From positions 1 to 64,000 of the forward strand of contig JABLXE010000010.1 in assembly GCA_013178225.1 (NCBI GenBank): a stretch of 64,000 bases of DNA. Reading direction: 5' to 3'. Positions within the stretch are counted from its first letter, which is position 1; each line of letters starts with the position of its first letter. Origin of the DNA: Methanotrichaceae archaeon. GTDB taxonomy: Archaea > Halobacteriota > Methanosarcinia > Methanotrichales > Methanotrichaceae. Below, piece by piece: positions 43,634 to 52,250 of the stretch. The notes beneath the pieces are model-generated. The model made no database searches, was not told where the DNA came from, and saw nothing but the letters and a program-made list of their open reading frames with translations. A program made the translations under genes and the position numbers.

Positions 43634-45368
43634 GATGACCGGAGCTCAGGCGGTACTGGAGTGCCTGAAGAGAGAAGGAGTAGATGTGGTATTCGGACTG
43701 CCCGGTGGCGTGCTGCTGCCGCTGTACGATGCCATTTATCAGTCTGACATCAGGCATATCCTGGTGCGCCATGAGCAGGGCGCAGCGCACATGGCCGATG
43801 GATACGCCAGAGCCACTGGCAAGGTTGGCGTGTGCATCGCCACATCGGGTCCAGGCGCCACAAACCTGGTCACAGGAATCGCCACCGCCTACATGGACTC
43901 GGTGCCCATGGTAGCCATAACCGGCCAGGTTAACACCTTTCTGATCGGAAAAGACGCCTTCCAGGAGGCGGACATAACCGGCATCACCTTGCCCATCACC
44001 AAGCATAGCTACCTGCTCCGGTCGGCCAGGGATATCCCCAGGGTATTTCGCGAGGCCTTCTACATCGCCAGCACCGGCCGTCCAGGTCCGGTCTTGATCG
44101 ACCTGCCCAGGGATGTGACCGTTGAGGAGATAGAGTTCAGCTGGCCGGAGCTGCACCTTCCCGGCTACAACCCCTCGCTCAAGGCTCACGAGCTGCAAGT
44201 CAAAAGGGCGGCCAAGGCCCTGATGGAGGCGGAGAGGCCGGTAATTTATGCCGGCGGTGGAATAAAGTTCGCCGATGCTCACCAGGAGCTAGTGAAGCTG
44301 GCCAAGACGCTGAACGCTCCGGTGACGACTACTCTCATGGGCGTCGGAACCTATCCTGAGGACGATCCGCTGTCTCTTGGAATGCTGGGAATGCACGGCA
44401 CCAAGTACGCCAATTTGGCCATCCAGGAATCGGACCTCATTCTGGCTGTGGGCGCCAGGTTTGACGATCGGGTGACCGGAAAGATTGCCAGCTTCGCTCC
44501 CCGGGCCCGGATAATTCACATCGATGTGGACCCGGCAGAGATCGGAAAGAATGTGAGGGTGGATATACCGGTGGTGGCAGATGCCAAGAACGCTCTGTCC
44601 GCCCTGCTGGGCCAGATCCAGCCCAAGCCCAGGTCTGCCTGGAATGCCAAGATCGAGGGCTGGAAGAAGGACTTTCCGCTGAAGTACATCCCGGACATGA
44701 ACGTCATCAAGCCCCAGTTCGTGATCGAGAAGCTCTGCGAGCTGGCGCCTGAGGCCGTAATAACCACTGAAGTCGGACAGAACCAGATGTGGGCGGCGCA
44801 GTTCTTCGTGCACAAGGATCCGCGCAAGTTCATCTCATCCGGCGGCCTCGGCACCATGGGCTACGGATTTCCGGCTGCCATCGGAGCCAAAATGGGTTGT
44901 CCCGACAGCGAGGTGATCGACATCGCCGGAGACGGCAGCTTCCTCATGAACTGCCAGGAGCTGGCCACGGCAGTTGTAAACGACATTCCGGTGAAGGTCG
45001 CCATCCTGAACAACGGCTGCCTGGGCATGGTCAGGCAGTGGCAGGAGCTGTTCTTCGAGCGGAGGTACTCTGCCACCATCCTGGGCCGCACCAGCCCGGA
45101 TTTCGTGAAGCTGGCCGAGGCCTTCGGAGCCCTCGGCCTGCGGGCGAGCAAGCCCTCGGAAGTTGAACCGGTGATAAGGGCCGCTCTGGCTTCAGACAGG
45201 CCAACCATCATGGACTTCATTGTGAGTCCGGTGGAGAAGGTGTCGCCCATGGTTCCGGCAGGAGCCACGCTCTCCGAGATCCTGGAGCTGGAGTGGTGCG
45301 AGGAGTCTCATGCCGCGCATGTACACGGGATAGTTGGCATCCCCGGTTCTATGGAGGAGTGCCTATGA
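43620..45368 (+). CDS. ilvB: Acetolactate synthase large (catalytic) subunit
   Basis: A 582-residue thiamine-diphosphate enzyme forming acetolactate or acetohydroxybutyrate. The ThDP-activating glutamate is in VRHEQGAAHMADGYARA, the central FAD/Rossmann-like domain contains AVGARFDDRVTG, and the C-terminal ThDP motif is GDGSFLMN with NNGCLGMVRQWQ. Start ATG 43620 has GGAGGAGAAAG upstream within cimA. The stop overlaps ilvN in an ATGA. Confidence 0.96.
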   Translation: MPRSKMTGAQAVLECLKREGVDVVFGLPGGVLLPLYDAIYQSDIRHILVRHEQGAAHMADGYARATGKVGVCIATSGPGATNLVTGIATAYMDSVPMVAITGQVNTFLIGKDAFQEADITGITLPITKHSYLLRSARDIPRVFREAFYIASTGRPGPVLIDLPRDVTVEEIEFSWPELHLPGYNPSLKAHELQVKRAAKALMEAERPVIYAGGGIKFADAHQELVKLAKTLNAPVTTTLMGVGTYPEDDPLSLGMLGMHGTKYANLAIQESDLILAVGARFDDRVTGKIASFAPRARIIHIDVDPAEIGKNVRVDIPVVADAKNALSALLGQIQPKPRSAWNAKIEGWKKDFPLKYIPDMNVIKPQFVIEKLCELAPEAVITTEVGQNQMWAAQFFVHKDPRKFISSGGLGTMGYGFPAAIGAKMGCPDSEVIDIAGDGSFLMNCQELATAVVNDIPVKVAILNNGCLGMVRQWQELFFERRYSATILGRTSPDFVKLAEAFGALGLRASKPSEVEPVIRAALASDRPTIMDFIVSPVEKVSPMVPAGATLSEILELEWCEESHAAHVHGIVGIPGSMEECL

Positions 45369-45856
45369 AGCACACCATAGCAGTAATTGTGGAGAACAAG
45401 TCTGGCGTTCTCACCAGGATCGCAGGCCTGTTCTCCCGCCGGGCCTTCAACATCGACAGCCTGTCGGTAGGAGCCACCGACAATCCCGACTACTCGCGCA
45501 TGACTATAACCGTCGAAGGCGGCGAAGATGTGCTGGAGCAGGTGATAAAGCAGCTTTCCAAGCTCATCAATGTGATACGCGTGTCCGAGCTTCAGCCTGC
45601 TGAGTCTGTGGAGCGCGAGCTGGCGGTGATCAAGGTGGCTGCCGACCGGGAGAACCGGAGCGAGATCATGCAGATCGTGAACATCTTCCGGGCCTCCATC
45701 ATAGACGTCTCGGCCAGGTCCATGATCATTGAGGTCACTGGGGACGTGGAGAAGGTGGACGCAATAGTGCAGCTGCTGCGGCAGTTCGGGATCAAGGAGA
45801 TGGCCCGCACCGGCAAGGTGTCAATGGTCAGAGGCGCCCGGGTCATCAAGGTCTGA
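45365..45856 (+). CDS. ilvN: Acetolactate synthase small (regulatory) subunit
   Basis: A 163-residue ACT-domain protein that activates IlvB and mediates valine feedback. The N-terminal ACT domain begins HTIAVIVENKSGVLTRIAGL with the RRAFNIDSLSVG motif, and the C-terminal part (VNIFRASIIDVSARSMIIEV) is the usual second domain. ATG 45365 overlaps the ilvB stop. The gap to ilvC (about 115 bases) contains AT-rich sequence that may add a promoter. Confidence 0.96.
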   Translation: MKHTIAVIVENKSGVLTRIAGLFSRRAFNIDSLSVGATDNPDYSRMTITVEGGEDVLEQVIKQLSKLINVIRVSELQPAESVERELAVIKVAADRENRSEIMQIVNIFRASIIDVSARSMIIEVTGDVEKVDAIVQLLRQFGIKEMARTGKVSMVRGARVIKV

Positions 45857-45971
45857 GGCCAAAATAAGCTCAGATCAATCATTTTTTGAGCAAAGCTAGG
45901 GTCATGTTCAAATTGAAATCTTGAATCAGGAAAATCGGAATTATAAAATCGGTAGATAGGAGGTAATGAAT

Positions 45972-46967
<996 letters not shown>

Positions 46968-47193
46968 GATATAATGGGGCTCGGATCGGGGGCAGGAGTC
47001 CTGCCCTGGCCCCTCACCCACTCTTTTGCAGACCTTTCTGCAACGGCTGGCTTTTCATCTGCTATATTTTTCATCTGCTCAATAATTGAGCGCCCATTTC
47101 TCCGGATGGAATGATTGATATGTTTGCAAAAAGGGGCTGTCAATTGAATATCAGAGAAAAATAATGAAGAGGCGGCCAGACGCCGGGGTATCC

Positions 47194-47505
47194 TTAGTTT
47201 CTAGCCACCTTCTTTCCGACGAAGTACAGCAGGCCGCCACAGATGATTACGCCCAGAATGGCCGAGAGGTAATATGCTGCCACCATGCCGGTCTCCGACT
47301 CGTCCCCGGGAAGGGCGTAGTCGGGAACGGGCGCGCTCCACATGGGAGCCAGCTGCTCTAAGCCGGGCGGCACGAAGCCCAGCTTTTCCTCTAGCTCCTC
47401 GGTCCCCCACTCGCCAAAGGTCTCTCCCACCGCCAGAAGGCCCAGGGGAACAAATATCATCAGGACTAGCAGGCCTATGGCCAGGTTTCTAATAATTTTG
47501 TCCAT
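47194..47505 (-). CDS. Nickel/cobalt ECF transporter small subunit (CbiN/NikN, PDGLE-type)
   Basis: A 103-residue membrane protein with one helix at each end and an external loop containing FVPPGLEQLAP, a variant of the PDGLE motif that marks CbiN/NikN accessory subunits. These subunits sit on CbiM/NikM and are needed for Ni2+ or Co2+ uptake. It lies 11 bases behind the CbiM gene and completes the transporter. It is the last gene on this transcript. Confidence 0.83.
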   Translation of the reverse strand: MDKIIRNLAIGLLVLMIFVPLGLLAVGETFGEWGTEELEEKLGFVPPGLEQLAPMWSAPVPDYALPGDESETGMVAAYYLSAILGVIICGGLLYFVGKKVARN

Positions 47506-47516
47506 CGTCTATCACC

Positions 47517-48236
47517 TCAGGCTGGAGCCGCTCTCCTGGTCTTGGCCCTCTTCGATTTCTTGATCTCTTCATAGAGTATGGACGGGTCCGTCTTCTGGAT
47601 GTAGCCGTAAATCAGGGCTGTCACCAGCGCCTCCAGGAAGGAAAAGCCGAGCGCGTGTTCCAGCAGCATGGCTGGCAACGTGATGTTCAGGCCGTAGGGC
47701 ATGTACAGGGGAACTCCGTTGGCATCGGTGTACAGCAGGGGCTGAATTCCGAACATGAATCCGGTTAGCGCTGCAGCCAGAGTCAGGGAAACATAGCCTG
47801 CCACTGCGGCGGCAATTATCCTTCTTGAAGATGTGATCTCTGTATTTCCGCTTAATATCTTGTACACGTAATAGGCTACGAACGGCATTACAACGGCCAT
47901 GTTAAAGCAGTTGGCTGCAATAGCGGTAATTCCTCCATCTCCGAACATCAGGGCCTGCAACACCAGGGCCACGGATATGGCGATCACTGCCGCCCAGGGT
48001 CCCAGGACGATGCCAATTATCGCTCCCCCCACTGCGTGACCTGTGCTACCCCCCGGAATGGGCACGTTGAACATCATAATGACAAATGAAAAGGCTGCGG
48101 CCAGGGCCAGGAGTGGCACCTGCCTGGACCGAAGTTCAGTGCTCATCTTTTTTCCGGCATAAACCCAGATAGGGATCATAATGATCCACATCGCTATGTA
48201 TGTAGATGGGCCTAGATAACCATCCGGAATGTGCAT
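47517..48236 (-). CDS. Nickel/cobalt ECF transporter substrate-binding subunit (CbiM/NikM)
   Basis: A 239-residue membrane protein starting MHIPDGYLG, the N-terminal Met-His that coordinates the metal in CbiM/NikM. About seven helices follow, including the GGSTGHAVGGAIIGIVLGPW histidine segment and the DGGITAIAANCFNM segment. It confers Ni2+ or Co2+ specificity; nickel is likely in a methanogen (methyl-CoM reductase F430, hydrogenase, CODH), but the motif alone does not separate the two. GGTGAAATT precedes the ATG. Confidence 0.9.
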   Translation of the reverse strand: MHIPDGYLGPSTYIAMWIIMIPIWVYAGKKMSTELRSRQVPLLALAAAFSFVIMMFNVPIPGGSTGHAVGGAIIGIVLGPWAAVIAISVALVLQALMFGDGGITAIAANCFNMAVVMPFVAYYVYKILSGNTEITSSRRIIAAAVAGYVSLTLAAALTGFMFGIQPLLYTDANGVPLYMPYGLNITLPAMLLEHALGFSFLEALVTALIYGYIQKTDPSILYEEIKKSKRAKTRRAAPA

Positions 48237-48520
48237 AATTTCACCGAAGGCACTAATCTGCCGCAGTTATAAAAAGATGTCGCATGCAAATACTAAATAT
48301 GAACAATATATAAATTCATCTTAAGGATAGTTATCTCTTGGAGGAAATGGCTTCCTGATGAGGGCGCGTCACAATCGTGAATTGATGCACAGACTCTTAA
48401 TCCATTCTTTTGCTGCAGTGGTTAATGTCAAGAGTGACTAATGTTAAATGTTTAAGTCATGATGTGATGAAAATCCGAGCAGCAGAGGATTCGACCTCCT
48501 TTCAATCATTCACTCATCAC
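48237..48520 (-). promoter_or_regulatory. Gap between transporter ATPase gene and CbiM gene, with likely internal promoter
   Basis: 284 bases within an otherwise compact transporter locus. On the minus strand, AATTTATATATTG (about 48300-48315) is a good TATA-like sequence some 70 bases before the CbiM ATG, followed by more AT-rich sequence. An imperfect dyad TGACTAA...TTTAAGTCA lies near 48436-48460. No gene is seen. CbiM and CbiN may therefore be transcribed separately from CbiQ and CbiO. Confidence 0.5.
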
Positions 48521-49354
48521 TCATCCTAGGTGCTTGTGGCTGTGCGTTTCGTCGTGGGTGTGTCGGTGCTGGTGGGCAATGGTTCCGTGCCGGTGCATGT
48601 GTTTGTGAATGAGGTTTGTGGCCAGCAGCAGCTCCAGATCGCTGAGCACCTCTGTTGTTTTGCGGTCTACCTTGATGGTGTGGTCCTCTCCCATCACCAC
48701 CGCACGCTTGCTGATCTGCTCGATGATGTCCAGGTCGTGAGTGGCGGTGACTACCGTCTTTCCGGCCTCGGCCAGCTCCTGCAAGAGCTCAATTAGCCAT
48801 AGTTGAGTTCGCGGGTCGAGCCCGGCGGTCGGCTCATCCAGCAGCAGGACGTCGGGATTGGTCGCCAGGACTGATGCTATGCACACCTTTTTCTTCTCTC
48901 CGCCGCTCAGGGTATGAGGTGCTCGGTCCCTGAGCTTGGCGATGTCCATCATATTAATTACGTCTTCCACCCTGGATTTTACCTCCTCTGCCGGGAGGTC
49001 CATCTGCAGAGGCCCAAAGGCGATCTCCTCGTAGACGGTGGATGAAAATAGCTGCACATCCGAGTTCTGGAAGACAAATCCCACCTTCTTTCTGAAATAG
49101 GCTCTGAAGGGGTTGTCTTTGATGGAGTCGAATGCGTCTTCGGTGACCATCTGGCCGAAGGCGTAATACTCTCCGGAGGTGGGAAAGACGAGTCCGTCCA
49201 TGATCGCCAAAAGCGTCGATTTGCCGCTTCCGTTGGCGCCCATTATGGAGACCTGCTCGCCGGCCTCTACCTTTAGGCTGATCCCCTTTAAGGCATCTAT
49301 CCTTCCCACGTAGGAATAGGTGACGTTTCTCAAATCGATGATGGGTTCGTCCAT
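48521..49354 (-). CDS. ECF transporter ATPase with histidine-rich tail (CbiO/NikO)
   Basis: A 277-residue ABC ATPase energising metal uptake. Walker A is GANGSGKST, the Q-loop is FVFQNSDVQLFSSTV, the signature is LSGGEKKKV, Walker B is VLLLDEPTAGLD and the switch histidine is in ATHDLDI. The last 30 or so residues are very histidine-rich (HKHMHRH..., HQHRHTH..., HSHKHLG), a likely Ni/Co-binding tail. It follows CbiQ by four bases on the same transcript. Confidence 0.93.
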   Translation of the reverse strand: MDEPIIDLRNVTYSYVGRIDALKGISLKVEAGEQVSIMGANGSGKSTLLAIMDGLVFPTSGEYYAFGQMVTEDAFDSIKDNPFRAYFRKKVGFVFQNSDVQLFSSTVYEEIAFGPLQMDLPAEEVKSRVEDVINMMDIAKLRDRAPHTLSGGEKKKVCIASVLATNPDVLLLDEPTAGLDPRTQLWLIELLQELAEAGKTVVTATHDLDIIEQISKRAVVMGEDHTIKVDRKTTEVLSDLELLLATNLIHKHMHRHGTIAHQHRHTHDETHSHKHLG

Positions 49355-49358
49355 ATTT

Positions 49359-50297
49359 TCAAATCCTGATAATGTTCTGGGAGATCAGCACCAAGATCAC
49401 GCTGATCGAAAAGGCAGAGAGCGCAAACAGGTAATCCGCCGCTTTCAGCCTGAAGTCCTGCATGATCCTGACATCGCCGTCAAATCCGCGCGATACCATG
49501 GCCATGTGCACCTTTTCGCTTATGGCCAGTGATCTTATGAGTATGTAGCCGATTCTTCCTCCTACCCACTTCTGTTCTTCCCGCATGGATCGCGACCTGA
49601 TGGTCCTGGCTCTCTTGGCGATGTAGACCTCTCTTATCAGGTCGGTCAGCAGGAAAATGTAGCGGTAGGCCATCTCCAGGGTTAGCACATAAAGCTTTGG
49701 AACTCCTATCGATCGCAGTGACTTGAAGAGCGTGGCCTGTGGAGTTGTCAGAAAGAGCAGCACCACTGCCGAGACCGATACTACCACTCGCAGGGTGAAT
49801 ACCAGGGCCGCATTCGTTCCCTGGGCTGTAATGTAGATGCTTTCAGGCAGCATTATTGGTCCGATACTTGCATTCTCTCCCAGGTATGCCACCTGGAACA
49901 GCGGATCGCCGGGGAGAAATACGTTGAAGAGCATGGGTATGGAGATTACCAGGGTGAAAAGGGGAATGAAGAGCCAAACGCGTTTGATGAAGAAGCCGAC
50001 ACCAATGAGGCTGGCTGCACACAGCAGCATCTCAAGTATGTAAACCGCAGCGAGAATTCTTGCATCTCTGGTGACGCTCAGGGCAAAGATCAGGGTCAGG
50101 ATGGAGATCATCTTGACCCTCGGGTCGAGGCTCTGCAAGAGTCCGTTTTTATGAGAGAGCTTTTCGGTGTCGAATGTCTCCTGCAAGAAGGCAAAAATCG
50201 TGTCCAGCGTCTTCTGAACGAAGCTCTTTTTGCCAGCTGTTGCTGCATCGCATCTGCAGGGGGATGAATCCACATCCCGCATCCATTCTGGGATCAT
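49359..50297 (-). CDS. ECF transporter transmembrane subunit (CbiQ/NikQ)
   Basis: A 312-residue membrane protein with about six helices and the coupling-helix region (LTDLIREVYIAKRARTIRSR) typical of CbiQ. Before the first canonical segment (LDPRVKMISIL) is an N-terminal cytoplasmic extension of about 60 residues with a CRC pair. The frame is open to TTG 50348, but ATG 50297 forms an ATGA overlap with the stop of a 28-codon upstream frame that has an SD, so I favour 50297. It couples ATP hydrolysis by CbiO to transport by CbiM. Confidence 0.85.
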   Translation of the reverse strand: MIPEWMRDVDSSPCRCDAATAGKKSFVQKTLDTIFAFLQETFDTEKLSHKNGLLQSLDPRVKMISILTLIFALSVTRDARILAAVYILEMLLCAASLIGVGFFIKRVWLFIPLFTLVISIPMLFNVFLPGDPLFQVAYLGENASIGPIMLPESIYITAQGTNAALVFTLRVVVSVSAVVLLFLTTPQATLFKSLRSIGVPKLYVLTLEMAYRYIFLLTDLIREVYIAKRARTIRSRSMREEQKWVGGRIGYILIRSLAISEKVHMAMVSRGFDGDVRIMQDFRLKAADYLFALSAFSISVILVLISQNIIRI

Positions 50298-50380
50298 CGG
50301 TTCTCGTCCGTATCTCGTGCAGGTCTCAACAGAAACATCATCTCCCAAAGAAGGATTGGATTCCCGACCAGGACCGGCAT
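50294..50380 (-). CDS. Possible 28-residue hydrophobic leader peptide before cbiQ
   Basis: A short frame begins at ATG 50380 (MPVLVGNPILLWEMMFLLRP), preceded by AAAGGA two bases upstream, and ends in a TGA that overlaps the ATG of CbiQ at 50297 by four bases. The TATA-like sequence near 50425-50433 would give a short 5' UTR ending here. It could be a coupled leader or an accident of frame. Its central residues are hydrophobic. Only conservation would decide. Confidence 0.35.
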   Translation of the reverse strand: MPVLVGNPILLWEMMFLLRPARDTDENR

Positions 50381-50421
50381 TTTCCTTTACGTCTTCAGGG
50401 GGTTGGTCAGGTTCCTGTTTC

Positions 50422-50454
50422 TACTTAATAAACCTTATCTCGTATTATTAAGTA
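50422..50454. promoter_or_regulatory. Candidate metal-repressor operator over the ECF transporter promoter
   Basis: TACTTAATA (50422-50430) and TATTAAGTA (50446-50454) form a perfect nine-base inverted repeat separated by 15 bases. The left arm overlaps the likely TATA box (minus strand TTTATTAAG) of the CbiQ transcript. Long-spaced palindromes of this shape are typical of NikR operators, so nickel-dependent repression is a reasonable inference. No nikR gene is in the window. Confidence 0.55.
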
Positions 50455-50700
50455 ATATCTATTTTAAAAGAATTCTGCAATAGTGGGGATCCGGCTGAGC
50501 CTTTTCCCATTTCGCGGATTCAAATATCCGTACTGTAAATCGACCCTGAACGGATACAGAAATCGAACTGAAAAGACATATACTATTTATTAATATTGAT
50601 ATCTATCGGACCCCCCTCTGATCAACTCTAACCGGTGGAAATCTGAAATTTTATTTTAAGAATATTAAATTGTATTTTTATGTTTTGCATATAGCATCAT

Positions 50701-50741
50701 CTATATAAGGATCAAGCCTACATCTCCAAAATGGGGTGATC
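50701..50741 (+). promoter_or_regulatory. TATA box and SD of the 50744 exported-protein gene
   Basis: CTATATAAGG at 50701-50710 is a strong TATA-like sequence about 25-30 bases before the expected start site, and GGGGTGAT lies just before TTG 50744. The upstream 50455-50700 region is AT-rich and non-coding, and I see no other element in it. Confidence 0.6.
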
Positions 50742-50743
50742 TA

Positions 50744-51361
50744 TTGAAGAAAATGATCCTATTACTATCTGCCCTATGTCTTGCGGCCATTTGCTGCAAT
50801 TCATCGGCCCAGCAAAGTGCAACTGAGCCAGGATTGACCGTCCTTGCACAGGACAGCAACCAGCAAAACATTTCGGATATGAACCTCACCTATTATACCG
50901 CTACTGAGGATTTTGGTCTGGATGGACTATTCATCGGCGAAGCTGTGAAGTTCACGGCACCAAGCGCCGGATGGAATCTGAAGCAAGTGCAGGTCCTGGG
51001 GTGGAACGGATTCAATGAGAGTACTGGAACCGTCCCCGCAGCCAGCAACTTCCTAATCGAGATCAGGGACGCAAACCTCAACCTGCTCTACAGGCTGGCC
51101 GACACTCAAAATGCCTACTTCACATACCCGATTCCGGTCATCAGGTCTATCGATATTCCCGCCATACCGGTAACAGGCGACTTCTATGTGGTCTTCTACG
51201 ACCGGGGCTCGATGCTGGTTTTCATGGAGCAGGAGGAAGGGTCCGGCAATTCGTACTTCTTCAACAGCGGCAACAAGCAGCTGGAACCTGCCCAGTTCAC
51301 CGTAAACAGCACCAATGAGACTCTGAAGGTCAACTGGCTCATACGGGCCGCAGGAGAGTAA
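50744..51361 (+). CDS. Exported hypothetical protein (205 aa)
   Basis: Family not recognised. A clear signal peptide (MKKMILLLSALCLAAICCNSS) with a CC pair near the cleavage zone suggests secretion or lipid anchoring. The mature 180 residues look like a beta-sandwich: aromatic-rich strands (FYVVFYDRGSMLVFMEQEE) and several N-linked sequons (NIS, NLT, NES, NST, NET). The start is TTG 50744 behind GGTGAT. It is divergent from the metal transporter and has its own strong TATA box. A surface or adhesion role is possible but unsupported. Confidence 0.75.
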   Translation: MKKMILLLSALCLAAICCNSSAQQSATEPGLTVLAQDSNQQNISDMNLTYYTATEDFGLDGLFIGEAVKFTAPSAGWNLKQVQVLGWNGFNESTGTVPAASNFLIEIRDANLNLLYRLADTQNAYFTYPIPVIRSIDIPAIPVTGDFYVVFYDRGSMLVFMEQEEGSGNSYFFNSGNKQLEPAQFTVNSTNETLKVNWLIRAAGE

Positions 51362-51423
51362 ATCTTTTCGGGCTGCAGTTTTGGCGAAAGGATGTTATAT
51401 CCCTACCGCCAAATCTGCAGTCA

Positions 51424-52083
51424 ATGTTTTCCTCCAGCACTGTTTGCATAGGTGGCCTGCCGGGGATCGGCAGCGTGGGTAAAGTGGCTGCCGATTATCT
51501 GGCAACCGCCCTGGAGTGCAGAACCGTGAAACCTTTTCTATCACCCGGTTTTCCGGCTCAGGTGGCTATCTCAGACAATCTGGCTCATCTTCTGTACGTC
51601 GAGCTAAAGATGGCCAAAGGCCGGGAGAACCTTTTTGTCCTGTCCGGCGACGCCCAGCCCTTGAGCGTTCGAGGGATGTACAGCCTTGCGGGAGAGATCC
51701 TTGAATCGCTTAAATCTCGCGGGATAACCGACGTAATTACCCTCGCAGCCTGCGTGGGCGACGGGCGGGAAAAGGTGGTCGGGGTCTGCAGCGATGTTCA
51801 GGCCGCAAAAGAGCTGGAAAAGGCCGGCATTCCGCTGCTTAGCGGCGGCGCCATCGGAGGAATAAACGGGCTCCTGGCAGGTCAGGCTCCCCTTTACGGG
51901 ATGAGGGGCTTTTGCCTGCTTGGGACCACATCGGGAGAGGAGCCGGTCGATCTCAGAGCTGCCGACAACCTTCTTCACGCGCTTCGGCCGCTTTTAGGCC
52001 TGGATTTTGACATAAATGGGCTGGTGATCGAACCCGAAGAGGTAGTCTTCTCTCCTCCGGCCTATGACACGTATTACCGCTAG
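51424..52083 (+). CDS. PAC2 family protein (proteasome assembly chaperone-like)
   Basis: A 219-residue member of the archaeal PAC2 group. It starts with the typical VCIGGLPGIGSVGKVAADYL motif, and contains FPAQVAISDN, FVLSGDAQP and a later GGAIGGINGLLAG glycine-rich loop. Eukaryal PAC2 helps assemble the 20S proteasome; the role of archaeal homologues is less certain. ATG 51424 has no strong SD. It stands between two exported-protein genes and does not overlap either. Confidence 0.85.
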   Translation: MFSSSTVCIGGLPGIGSVGKVAADYLATALECRTVKPFLSPGFPAQVAISDNLAHLLYVELKMAKGRENLFVLSGDAQPLSVRGMYSLAGEILESLKSRGITDVITLAACVGDGREKVVGVCSDVQAAKELEKAGIPLLSGGAIGGINGLLAGQAPLYGMRGFCLLGTTSGEEPVDLRAADNLLHALRPLLGLDFDINGLVIEPEEVVFSPPAYDTYYR

Positions 52084-52250
52084 AAATCAATTGCCGCCAG
52101 ATATGCTTCCGGCATGAAGTTCGGACTGGCATCGCTAGACCCCACAATTTTGCAAGCTCGTCTTCGGCAACTATAATCATAATCTTAATATAATATCCAG
52201 AGGCTCAGAAACTCAAACGTAAAATAGGTCATGGAGGATATAGCTGACAC

